This document shows, piece after piece, positions 53,202 to 61,422 of a stretch of 64,000 nucleotides of DNA. The first letter of the stretch is position 1, and each line of letters starts with the position of its first letter. The notes beneath the pieces are model-generated. The model searched no databases and was not told where the DNA came from. It was given only the letters and a program-made list of their open reading frames with translations. A program made the position numbers and the translations under genes. Source of the DNA: Holophagales bacterium (GTDB lineage Bacteria; Acidobacteriota; Thermoanaerobaculia; Multivoradales; JAGPDF01); the NCBI GenBank assembly GCA_016699405.1, contig CP064972.1, positions 1,581,501 through 1,645,500 of the forward strand, in the 5' to 3' direction.

Positions 53202-54911
53202 GTGAAGCTCGTCCCGCTCCTCGGCAGTCTGGGTCTCGTCGCCGCGACGGCCCTGGCGCAGACCGATCACCGGCTCCTCACCGCCGTGGTGGCCCAGGAC
53301 GGGAGCGGGCAGTTCACCACGCTCCAGGAGGCGGTCGCCAGGATCGGAACGGGGACCCCGGACCGCCCGGCGACCCTCTACCTGCGCCGCGGTGTCTATC
53401 GCGAGATCGTCTACATTCAGCGCGAGAAGCGCCATCTGCGCATCGTCGGCGAGGATCCGGCGACCACGCTCCTCGTCTACGGGCTCCACGCGGGAAGGAC
53501 CGGGCTCGACGGCCGCCCCATCGGGACCTTCCGGACGCCCACGCTGACGGTCGACGCCGACGACTTCTCGGCCGAGAACCTGACGATCCGCAACGATGCG
53601 GGGCCGGTCGGTCAGGCGATCGCGCTCGCCGTGCACGGCGACCGCGTGGTCTTCCGCAACTGTCGCCTGCTGGGTCACCAGGACACGCTCTTTCTCGACC
53701 GGGGGCGGCACTACTTCGCCGGCTGCGCGATCGAGGGCACGATCGACTTCGTCTTCGGCGGAGCGACCTCGTGGTTCGAAGGCTGCGACGTCCACGCTCT
53801 CGCCTCGAGCGCCATCACGGCCGCCTCCACGCCGCCCGAGGCTCCCTTCGGGTTCGTCTTCCACCGGTGTCGCGTCCTCGTGGCAGCGGGCGAACGGGCC
53901 TATCTCGGCCGCCCGTGGCGCGACCATGCCGCGACGCTCTTCCTGCACAGCCAGCTCGACGCCGGCATTCACCCGGCGGGGTGGCACAACTGGGATCGGC
54001 CGTCGAGCGAGAGCACCAGCCGCTACGCCGAGTTCGGCAATACCGGGGACGGCGCCGACCGCACCGCCCGGGTGCCCTGGTCCGCCGAGCTGTCCGCCGC
54101 GGAGGCCGCGCGGATCGTGCCGGTGGCGGTTCTCGGGGGATGGGATCCCGAGCGGCTCGCCCCGGTGCGCTTCGACCCGCCGAAGGTCGAGCCGAGAAGT
54201 CCTCCGGTCCTCTACTTCGTCGGCGACTCGACGATGGCCGACAAGCCGGATCTCGCACACCCCGAGCGCGGCTGGGGGCAGCTTTTCCGCGAGCTCGTCG
54301 TCCCGCCGCTGCGGTTCGAGAACCGCGCCGTCAACGGACGAAGCAGCAAGTCGTTCCGCGACGAGGGCCGCTGGGACGATCTCGTGAAGACGCTCTCGCC
54401 GGGGGACTGGGTGGTGATCCAGTTTGGGCACAACGACGAGAAGTCCCGCGACCCGCGGCGGTTCACCGAACCGGACGGAGAGTTCCGCGCCAACCTCCAG
54501 CGCTTCGTGCGCGAAACACGCGCCCGCGGAGCGCAGCCGATCCTGGCGACGCCGATCGTGAGGCGCCGGTTCGACCCCAGCGGAGCCTTTCTCGACAGTC
54601 ATGGCGAGTACCCACGGGTGGTTCGCGAGGTGGCCAGAGAGGAGGACGTGCCGTTGCTCGAGATGGAGGCGTCGACTCGGGCGCTGGTCCGCAGCTACGG
54701 GGTGGAGCGCTCCCGATCGCTCTATCTCCACGTCGCTCCCGGCGTCCTCCCGCTCCTGCCCGAGGGGCTCGACGACGACACGCACCTGTCCGAGCTCGGC
54801 GCGCGCCGGATCGCCGAGGTGGCCGCGCGCGAGATGGTGTGGGCGGGGCTCCCTCTGGGGCGGTACCTGAAGCTCGACGCCGGTGTGCCGCCGCTCCGGA
54901 GCGAGCGATGA
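53202..54911 (+). CDS. pectinesterase (CE8) fused to a rhamnogalacturonan acetylesterase-type SGNH domain (CE12)
   Basis: The 569-residue secreted protein starts at GTG 53202, with a signal peptide MKLVPLLGSLGLVAATALAQ. The CE8 half (about residues 25-325) has GVYREIV, QAIAL, LLGHQDTLF, DFVFGG and YLGRPW, all family motifs with the catalytic Asp residues. The CE12 half (about 333-560) has GDSTMAD (nucleophile Ser), GRSSKSF, FGHNDE and DDDTHLSELG (Asp and His). It would remove methyl esters from galacturonan and acetyl groups from galacturonan or rhamnogalacturonan, preparing the polymer for GH28. Confidence 0.93.
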   Translation: MKLVPLLGSLGLVAATALAQTDHRLLTAVVAQDGSGQFTTLQEAVARIGTGTPDRPATLYLRRGVYREIVYIQREKRHLRIVGEDPATTLLVYGLHAGRTGLDGRPIGTFRTPTLTVDADDFSAENLTIRNDAGPVGQAIALAVHGDRVVFRNCRLLGHQDTLFLDRGRHYFAGCAIEGTIDFVFGGATSWFEGCDVHALASSAITAASTPPEAPFGFVFHRCRVLVAAGERAYLGRPWRDHAATLFLHSQLDAGIHPAGWHNWDRPSSESTSRYAEFGNTGDGADRTARVPWSAELSAAEAARIVPVAVLGGWDPERLAPVRFDPPKVEPRSPPVLYFVGDSTMADKPDLAHPERGWGQLFRELVVPPLRFENRAVNGRSSKSFRDEGRWDDLVKTLSPGDWVVIQFGHNDEKSRDPRRFTEPDGEFRANLQRFVRETRARGAQPILATPIVRRRFDPSGAFLDSHGEYPRVVREVAREEDVPLLEMEASTRALVRSYGVERSRSLYLHVAPGVLPLLPEGLDDDTHLSELGARRIAEVAAREMVWAGLPLGRYLKLDAGVPPLRSER

Positions 54912-55933
54912 GCGGAGAGATCGGCTTCGGGATCGTCGGTGCGGGGATGGTCGCCCGGTATCACGCACGAGCGCTCGCGGCGACGCGCGGCGCCCGTCTC
55001 GTCGCGATCTGCCGTGCGGAGGCGTCGCGCGCCGCCGAGATCTCCGCGGAGCTCGGCGTGCCGTGCGCGGCGAGCTTCGAGGCCCTGCTCGACCACCCCG
55101 GTGTCGACGCCATCTGTCTGTGCACGCCGAGCGGCCTTCATGCGGACCAGGCTCAAGCAGCGGCCCGGGCGGGAAAGCACGTGCTCGTCGAGAAGCCGAT
55201 GGCGCTCGACCTTGCCGACGCCGATCGGATGATCGCCGCCTGTCGCGTGGCCGGGGTGCGCCTGGGCGTCGTCCTGCAGCGCCGCACCGACCCCGCCCTC
55301 GTCGAGCTCCACGACGCGATCCGTGCGGGGGAGCTCGGACGCCTCGTCCTCGCGACGGCGACGGTCCCCTATTTTCGGCCGCCGAGCTACTACGACAGCG
55401 CGGCCTGGCGCGGCACCTGGTCGCTCGACGGCGGTGGGGCGCTGATGAACCAGGGCATCCACCTCGTGGACCTCCTGCTGTGGCTCATGGGAGGGGAGGC
55501 GGAGGTCGTCGGTGCTTCGGGTGGCACCTCGGTGCACGACATCGAGGTCGAGGACTGCGTGGTCGCGGCGCTGCGCTTCCCGGATGGCGCTCGCGGCTCG
55601 ATCGTTGCCACCACGGCCGCGGCTCCGGGCTTTCCGCACCGCCTCGAGGTCTACGGCAGCGCTGGTGGGGCGCAGCTCGAAGGGGAAACCCTGGTTCGTT
55701 GGGAGGGCGCCGCGCCGCGGATCCGTGCCGCCAAGCCGACGCCGCAGAGCGCCGGGGCGGGAGGGAGCCCTGCCGGAATCGACACGCTCGGCCACACCCG
55801 GATCCTGCAAGACTTCGTTGCCGCGATTCGCGCGGGTCGCGAGCCGCTTGTCGACGGCTCGGCGGGTCGCCGCAGCCTCGCGCTGGTGCTCGCAATCTAC
55901 GAGGCCGCCGGCCTCGCCGGAGGGAGACGCTGA
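54908..55933 (+). CDS. Gfo/Idh/MocA-family oxidoreductase
   Basis: The 341-residue protein starts MSGEIGFGIVGAGMVARYH with the Rossmann fingerprint, and has the family EKPMALD catalytic Lys (about residue 96) and the H in MNQGIHLVDLL (about 183). It overlaps both neighbours (ATGA and TGATG), so is strictly part of the operon. The substrate could be a uronate, altronate or related acid sugar; with no classical UxaB it is a second candidate (besides the SDR at 37378) for the tagaturonate reductase step. Confidence 0.88.
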   Translation: MSGEIGFGIVGAGMVARYHARALAATRGARLVAICRAEASRAAEISAELGVPCAASFEALLDHPGVDAICLCTPSGLHADQAQAAARAGKHVLVEKPMALDLADADRMIAACRVAGVRLGVVLQRRTDPALVELHDAIRAGELGRLVLATATVPYFRPPSYYDSAAWRGTWSLDGGGALMNQGIHLVDLLLWLMGGEAEVVGASGGTSVHDIEVEDCVVAALRFPDGARGSIVATTAAAPGFPHRLEVYGSAGGAQLEGETLVRWEGAAPRIRAAKPTPQSAGAGGSPAGIDTLGHTRILQDFVAAIRAGREPLVDGSAGRRSLALVLAIYEAAGLAGGRR

Positions 55934-57486
55934 TGTCGCTTGACCCGCCCGCGGAACGCCCGCGCTATCTCCGCCAGCATCTGGCCGACAACGTCGCCGT
56001 CGTCGTCAACGAGCGCGGCGTCGCGGCCGGCGCGCTCTTCGACGACGGCCTGCGCGCGGCCGAGGCGATTCCTCCGAGTCACAAGGTGGCGCTCCGGCCG
56101 ATCGCCGAAGGCGAAGCCGTGAGGCGCTACGGGCAGGTCATCGGCACGGCGCGGCGCGCCCTCGGCGCCGGATGCTGGGTGAGGGAAGCGGACCTGATGA
56201 TGCCGGAGCCGCCCGCGCTCGATGCGCTTCCCTGTTCGACCGACGTGCCGCCACCGGCCCCGCCGCTCGAGGGGTACACCTTCGAGGGCTACCGGAACGC
56301 GGACGGGAGTGTCGGGACGCGGAACCTCCTGGGCATCACGACGACCGTGCAGTGCGTCACCGGCGTGTTGGAGCACGCCGTCCGGCGGATCCGCGCGGAG
56401 CTCCTGCCGCGCTACCCGCACGTCGACGACGTCGTGGCCCTGACGCACGAGTTCGGCTGCGGGGTCGCCTTCGACGCCATCGGTGCCGACATCCCCATCC
56501 GCACGGTGCACAACCTGGCGCGCAACCCGAATCTCGGCGGCCAGGCGCTGGTCGTCGGCCTGGGCTGCGAGATGTTGCAGGCGGCGCAGGTCATCGCCGC
56601 GGGAGGCGAAGGCCTGGACCTCGACGAGCCTTGGCTCTATCGGCTGCAGGATTCGAACGGCGGCTTCGACGAGATGATCGAGCGGATCCTGGCGCTGGCG
56701 GAGCGACGCCTGCACAAGCTCGACCAGCGGCGCCGCGAGACCTTCCCCGCGTCCGCCCTGGTCGTGGGGATGCAGTGTGGCGGCAGCGATGCCTTCTCCG
56801 GGATCACGGCGAATCCGGCCCTCGGCTTTGCCTCCGACCTGCTGGTGCGTGCCGGCGCGACGGTGCTGTTCTCCGAAGTGACCGAGGTGCGCGATGCCGT
56901 GCACCTGATGACCTCCCGCGCCAGGGACGAGCGGGTGGCGCAGGCCTTGATCCGCGAGATGGAGTGGTACGACCGCTACCTCGAGCGCGGCCGCAGCGAT
57001 CGCAGTGCGAACACCTCCCCCGGCAACAAGGCCGGTGGTCTGTCGAACATCGTGGAGAAGGCGCTCGGCTCGGTCGCCAAGTCGGGAGGCGCGGCGATCG
57101 AGGGCGTGATCGCCCCGGGCGAGCGCGCCCAGGGCCGGGGGCTGCAGTTCTGCGCCACTCCGGCGAGCGACTTCGTCTGCGGCACCCTCCAGCTCGCTGC
57201 CGGCATGAACCTCCACGTCTTCACCACCGGCCGGGGAACGCCGTACGGACTGGCGATGGCGCCGGTGGTCAAGGTCAGCACGCGCAGCGACCTCGCCAGG
57301 CGCTGGCCCGATCTGATCGACCTCGACGCCGGTCGCATCGCCAGCGGCGAGCGCAGCGTCGAGGAGCTCGGCTGGGAGCTGTTCCACCTCTACCTCGAAG
57401 TCGCCAGCGGCAGGAAGAAGACCTGGTCGGAGGTGCACCGGATCCACAACGCCCTGGCGCTGTTCAACCCCGCACCGCTCACCTAG
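55933..57486 (+). CDS. garD: GarD-type galactarate/altronate dehydratase
   Basis: The 517-residue protein is a full-length UxaA/GarD enzyme: an N-terminal SAF domain (about residues 15-90, VAVVVNERGVAAGALFDDGL) and the catalytic part. Strings such as FEGYRNADGSVGTRNLLGIT, GMQCGGSDAFSGITANPA and FSEVTEVRDAVHLM are closer to E. coli galactarate dehydratase than to altronate dehydratase UxaA. It dehydrates a sugar acid to a 2-keto-3-deoxy acid. Context (UxaC, KdgK, Eda) predicts altronate, sequence predicts galactarate, so specificity is open. It is the last gene of the operon. Confidence 0.85.
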   Translation: MSLDPPAERPRYLRQHLADNVAVVVNERGVAAGALFDDGLRAAEAIPPSHKVALRPIAEGEAVRRYGQVIGTARRALGAGCWVREADLMMPEPPALDALPCSTDVPPPAPPLEGYTFEGYRNADGSVGTRNLLGITTTVQCVTGVLEHAVRRIRAELLPRYPHVDDVVALTHEFGCGVAFDAIGADIPIRTVHNLARNPNLGGQALVVGLGCEMLQAAQVIAAGGEGLDLDEPWLYRLQDSNGGFDEMIERILALAERRLHKLDQRRRETFPASALVVGMQCGGSDAFSGITANPALGFASDLLVRAGATVLFSEVTEVRDAVHLMTSRARDERVAQALIREMEWYDRYLERGRSDRSANTSPGNKAGGLSNIVEKALGSVAKSGGAAIEGVIAPGERAQGRGLQFCATPASDFVCGTLQLAAGMNLHVFTTGRGTPYGLAMAPVVKVSTRSDLARRWPDLIDLDAGRIASGERSVEELGWELFHLYLEVASGRKKTWSEVHRIHNALALFNPAPLT

Positions 57487-57744
57487 CCGGGACGTCGTTG
57501 CTCGAGCGGTCGCGAGGCGGCGCGGCTGGCGGTGGCGGCGGAGTGCCGCAGGGGTCGCAAGTTAGGATCGAGGCGGAACGGACCCGGACGCTCGCGGACA
57601 GATCCTCGACGAGAGGCATCGCCCGCTGCTGCGCTCTCGGGAAGGCGACCCGCGCCGATGGCCCCGTTGGGCGCCCGACTCCGCCCCGAAGGTGACGTCC
57701 CACGCGGCAGGGATAGCTGCTGCGAAACGACGAGGGGTCTCGCC

Positions 57745-58269
57745 ATGCGATTGAAGGTCATCGCCCTGCTGCTCGCGCTTCTCACCGTCATCGCTCTTCT
57801 CGCCTGGGCGAACTGGCCGGAGGCGGCGCCGCTCCCGGCGGGGACGCGGGTCGAGCGGATCGTGGTGCGGAAGGCCGAGCGGGTGATGGAGCTCGAGAGC
57901 GGCGGTGTGGTGGTGCGCCGCTATCGCGTGTCGCTCGGGCGCGTGCCGGTCGGAGCGAAGGAGCGCGAGGGCGACCGCAAGACGCCGGAGGGGCTCTACC
58001 GCATCGACGACCGGAACCCGCGAAGCTGTTGCCACCTGTCGTTGCACATCTCCTACCCGTCGCCCGAGGACACGCGCCGGGCCGCGGCGCGCGGCGAGAG
58101 CCCCGGCAGCCTCATCATGATCCACGGCCTGCGCAACGGCTTCGGCTGGCTCGGTCGACTGCATCGTCTCGCCGACTGGACCTACGGCTGCATCGCCGTC
58201 ACCGATGCCGAGATGGACGAGCTCTGGCGCGTCGTGGCCGACGGGACGCCGATTCTCATCACCCCCTGA
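57745..58269 (+). CDS. L,D-transpeptidase (YkuD/ErfK-type)
   Basis: The 174-residue protein starts at ATG 57745 with a membrane/signal segment (VIALLLALLTVIALLAWANW). The YkuD catalytic pair is His in MIHGLRNGFG and Cys in TYGCIAV; the DRKTPEGLYRI segment is also typical. Such enzymes cross-link peptidoglycan (3-3 linkages) or attach lipoproteins. Context gives no partner. The 258 bases upstream show no obvious promoter. Confidence 0.9.
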   Translation: MRLKVIALLLALLTVIALLAWANWPEAAPLPAGTRVERIVVRKAERVMELESGGVVVRRYRVSLGRVPVGAKEREGDRKTPEGLYRIDDRNPRSCCHLSLHISYPSPEDTRRAAARGESPGSLIMIHGLRNGFGWLGRLHRLADWTYGCIAVTDAEMDELWRVVADGTPILITP

Positions 58270-58460
58270 CGCGACGAAGGATGATCACGCTCCTCTGAAC
58301 AGCGAGCCGACCCGTTTCTCGGAGCGCGGGCCGGCACTCCCGCGGCCAGGAACCTGCTCCTCCTGCGGCTCGCGTGAACGCGCGTTTCCATCTCGGCCTG
58401 GCGAGGAGTAGATTCCCCGGGGGGCGACAGGTCCGGGCCGGTGCCGGCGAAGGAGGGTCG

Positions 58461-58898
58461 ATGCTCATGGTGGAGCCAGTGGGGATAGGGCGTTCGCTCG
58501 GCGAGCCCTCGGTGGGCGATGACCTCTTTGTGCGAGTTCTCCCGGTCGTCTTTTCCGGGATCGGGCTCGTCCTGCTTCTCATCTACCTCGTGGCGAGGCC
58601 ATCGGGCGGTCACGCTCCGCCCGGATTCCTGCCGACGGTGAGTCACCCCGCCACGATGATTGCGAACGGCGCTCTCGCGGTCGAGGTTCGGTGCAACGGG
58701 AGAGTGATCGTTGACGGCGATTGGGTGCCGGACGACCTGCTCGCGTCGATGCTCGCCGAGAGCCGCGCCTCCAAGGGCGCTCCCGTCTTCGTTTCCGCGG
58801 ATTCACGTTGTGAGTTCGCGCAACTCGTGAAGGTGATGCGATCCCTGCGCGACGGTGGGCGCCACCACCTGTTTCTGGTGACCGCGACTTCGAGGTGA
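58461..58898 (+). CDS. ExbD/TolR-like biopolymer transport protein (orphan)
   Basis: The 145-residue protein starts MLMVEPVGIGRS behind AAGGAGGG. One helix (FVRVLPVVFSGIGLVLLLIYLV, residues 20-42) is followed by a periplasmic domain ending APVFVSADSRCEFAQLVKVM, the ExbD/TolR C-terminal pattern. ExbB/TolQ and TonB genes are not adjacent. The N-terminal helix lacks the Asp that carries protons in canonical ExbD, so it may be an accessory or non-canonical version. Confidence 0.65.
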   Translation: MLMVEPVGIGRSLGEPSVGDDLFVRVLPVVFSGIGLVLLLIYLVARPSGGHAPPGFLPTVSHPATMIANGALAVEVRCNGRVIVDGDWVPDDLLASMLAESRASKGAPVFVSADSRCEFAQLVKVMRSLRDGGRHHLFLVTATSR

Positions 58899-59016
58899 TC
58901 GTCGCCATCCGGACGCTGGCCCCGTTCGGGCGCGGACGCCGCATCCAGGGTGGAAGGCGGGACGTGAGCGCTGCCGCGAGAGCCCGCGGCGGATCGCGTT
59001 CCGACGGTGAGACGAC

Positions 59017-59494
59017 ATGAGATCGACCCGACGCCTGCTCCCTGTTCTTCTCGCGCTCCTCGTACCGGCCGCTGCCCGGGCCGCCACGCCATGCGACTCG
59101 CCCGAGGCCGTGGCCAGGCGCCTCTACGAGTCGAGCTACTCCTTCTACGCCGAGGGTGCGCCGGCCGGGCTGCTCGCTCCGGCCTTCGAGAAGGCGGTTC
59201 GCGCCGAGGTGAGCTGTCTCGCCAAGGAGGGCCTCTGCAACCTCGACTACGACCCGTGGCTGGGCGCGCAGGACGGCGAGATCGCCGGCAGGCCGGAAGC
59301 TCGTCGTCGTCTCGAGCATGGGTGACTTCGCCGCGGTCGTCCAGATGAGCTATCGCTTCACCGTCGAGGCGGGGAAGTCGACGCCGCATGCGGTCGAGAT
59401 CGTGCTCTCGCGCGAGACGGGGCAGTGCTGGAAGGTCGCCGACCTGATCACGCCGATCGGCGACTCGCTGCTGCATCTTCTCTCGACGCCCTAG
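59017..59494 (+). pseudogene. frameshifted small secreted protein (DUF3828-like)
   Basis: The first frame (59017 to about 59290) gives a signal peptide and MRSTRRLLPVLLALLVPAAA...LDYDPWLGAQDGEIAG, then runs out of frame at TGA 59323. The +1 frame continues the same theme from about 59288: RKLVVVSSMGDFAAVV, QMSYRFTVE, ETGQCWKVADLITP and stop at 59494. The two halves together resemble DUF3828 (YbjP-like) secreted proteins of about 155 residues. This is either a recent pseudogene or a single-base sequencing error near 59288-59300. Confidence 0.65.
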
Positions 59495-59539
59495 CGAGCC
59501 AGGCACTCCCCGTCGCAGGAGCGGGGCGCGGAATCGGGG

Positions 59540-60121
59540 CTAGGGCCGCCGCGCCGACCACGCCGTCGCGGCGCCGCTCTCGAACCCGTCGGAGAAGAGC
59601 GGAATGGCGAACGGGCAGGTCACCGTTCCGTAGTTGGCCGTCGTCAGGCCGCCGGTCTCCTTGGCCCGCACGGCGTAGGCGTAGGCGTTGCCCCGGTTCG
59701 GGTCTCCGCCGCCGCCACGCGGCCCGCAGGAGACGATGAGCGCCTGCACGTACATGTCGGACGGAACGTACATGTAGGTCTGGAAGAACCCGCCGAAGAT
59801 CGCGCGGAGTCGTCCGTCGATCTCGACGGTCATCTCCAGCATGTACTGGCCCGAGCCGGCGGTGACGTAGAGGTACGTCCACTCGATGTAGCAGAGATTG
59901 GAGGACGGATCCTCGCGGTAGCAGGTCGGGCTCGGGCTGTCGATGAACGAGATCGTCGGGGCATCGGCGGCGACCTCCCGCTCGCGTAGCGGCTTCGGCT
60001 GGCTCGCGGTCGGCGTGCCCGGCTCGGCGGCGCGTGCCGGAGCCGCGACGCTCGGCAAGAGCAGCAGGAGGAGGAGAGCGGCCAGGAGATGGAGTCGCGG
60101 GAGCTTCGGTCGCTGCCGCAT
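59540..60121 (-). CDS. small secreted protein, paralogue 1, with DGFESG tail
   Basis: The 193-residue protein starts MRQRPKLPRLHLLAAL; a longer in-frame start would overlap the upstream gene in another frame. A signal peptide ends near PARAAEPG. A central domain shared with the next gene has TISFIDSPSPTCY, FFQTYMYVP, GGDPNRG and TANYGTVTCP. A tail PLFSDGFESGAATAWSARRP follows. The function is unknown; it is co-directional with, 11 bases after, its paralogue. Confidence 0.75.
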   Translation of the reverse strand: MRQRPKLPRLHLLAALLLLLLLPSVAAPARAAEPGTPTASQPKPLREREVAADAPTISFIDSPSPTCYREDPSSNLCYIEWTYLYVTAGSGQYMLEMTVEIDGRLRAIFGGFFQTYMYVPSDMYVQALIVSCGPRGGGGDPNRGNAYAYAVRAKETGGLTTANYGTVTCPFAIPLFSDGFESGAATAWSARRP

Positions 60122-60132
60122 CGACGGGGGTC

Positions 60133-60687
60133 CTATGGCGTGAAGGCGGGGCAAGAGATCGAGCCGTAGTTGGCGGAGCTCAGGTTGGCGGAGTCCTTGG
60201 CGCGGATCGTGTAGCCGTAGGTCTTGCCGCGATTCGGGTCGCCACCCGAGCCGAGAGCGCCGCACGCGACCCTGAAGCCGCGGAAGTGCATGTTGTAGGG
60301 CACGTACATCGAGGTCTGGAAGAACCCCTGGTAGCGGCCGACCTTGCCGATCTCGTTGATCGTCACTTCCATGCAGATCATGTAGTTCGGATTCGCGTCG
60401 ACCGAGAGGTAGTACCAGTTGATCCAGCAGGCATCGACGGCCGGATCGGGCTGGTAGCAGGCGACGGTCGGGGAGTCGATGAAGCTGATCGTCGGCTGCT
60501 CGGCGCCGGCCTGGCGCGACGTCATCTGCGATTCGCGCCGCGCGCCCGGGTGCTCCTGATGCGGCATCTGCACCGCTGCCGTCGGCGGATCGCACGGCAC
60601 GTCACCGCGCGCGGGGCTCGACGCGAGCGCGGCAGCGAACGAGACCCACATCGTCGTGAATAGATAGAGCTTCGCCCTGGGTGGCAT
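60133..60687 (-). CDS. small secreted protein, paralogue 2, without tail
   Basis: The 184-residue protein starts MPPRAKLYLFTTMW behind AGGAGGAAGG, with a signal peptide ending near SSPARGDVPC. The domain TISFIDSPTVACY, FFQTSMYVP, GGDPNRGKTYGY, SANYGSISCP matches paralogue 1, but the protein ends at CPAFTP exactly where paralogue 1 continues into its tail. Unlike paralogue 1 it has a 40-residue spacer between signal peptide and domain. The function is unknown. Confidence 0.75.
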   Translation of the reverse strand: MPPRAKLYLFTTMWVSFAAALASSPARGDVPCDPPTAAVQMPHQEHPGARRESQMTSRQAGAEQPTISFIDSPTVACYQPDPAVDACWINWYYLSVDANPNYMICMEVTINEIGKVGRYQGFFQTSMYVPYNMHFRGFRVACGALGSGGDPNRGKTYGYTIRAKDSANLSSANYGSISCPAFTP

Positions 60688-61422
60688 GCCTTCCTCCTGA
60701 GTTGTGATCGTCGAAGAGCCGGCAGCGTGCGCCGTTTCGAAGGCGAAGTCAATGAAGGGCTCCTCCGCGACGAAACAAGAGAGCGTGAGTCGGCGTCGGC
60801 GTGCGCTCGCGTGAGCGCGCGCGATGGGGACTCGCGCTGGTCGACCTCTAGAACGTATGGGAGCGATCGGTGCATCGACACACGAGTTGTCGATTCGCGT
60901 TCGCCCTCTTCTGAACAGTGCCGATGCGATCAAGCCATCGCGTATTTCCAGCGCCTCGGTTTCCCGTCCGTCACCCGCGGAATGGCTATGGCTGACGAAG
61001 GTCTCGTCCGTCCCGGTGCGCGTCGAAGGGGCCCCAGTTCGGCCGAAGGCTTGAGCGCTCGGAGAATCTCACGACGAGCCACGGCGGCTCGAACACCGAC
61101 CTCGGTCGCGGATCAGCGGGAGCATTGTCTGGTCGTCACTTGTCGTCCTACGGCTGGATGTTCGATTCCAGTTGAGGGATTTCCCCTCCCCGGGTCTTGA
61201 CGGCGGCTCCAGGCCGCACGCCAGCCGTCGGGAGGAGGGCGCGGGGTTGTCTTTGACCGCGAGTCTGTGCGAGTGTATTCATAAACAAGATCATGGAAGT
61301 CCGCTATCTGTGGGCCGTGACTAGACAAGCTCATTCCTTTCGGTGATTGCGTTTCCAGCCAGTAAGTGTGAGATCGGCGCTTGCTTTGACGTCTTGGCTT
61401 GGTGTTGAGGAGGGTGGGTCGA
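60688..61422. other. 735-base intergenic region
   Basis: This is the least GC-rich stretch near the right end. Short open frames exist on both strands but have no ribosome sites or family content. TTGACC (61253-61258) and TATTCA (61276-61281) at 17-base spacing could be a promoter for the large gene at 61423; the -10 is weak. No tRNA, repeat or terminator is convincing. Confidence 0.35.

Noticed and set aside
51651..54968. A 1105-codon open frame antisense to uxaC and the CE8-CE12 gene.
   Set aside because: Residues are low-information (Arg/Glu/Ala rich) with no domain content; all genes on the other strand have intact catalytic motifs.
55933..57486. Plain altronate dehydratase (UxaA) call.
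   Set aside because: Motif strings follow galactarate dehydratase GarD more closely, so I kept a GarD-type call with open specificity.
59540..60595. A single 351-residue protein spanning both small paralogues on the minus strand.
   Set aside because: Its first half is in the wrong frame of paralogue 2, which has its own signal peptide, RBS and stop.
60727..61200. A 157-codon frame in the intergenic region.
   Set aside because: No RBS, no recognisable domain, biased toward Arg/Ser as in chance frames.
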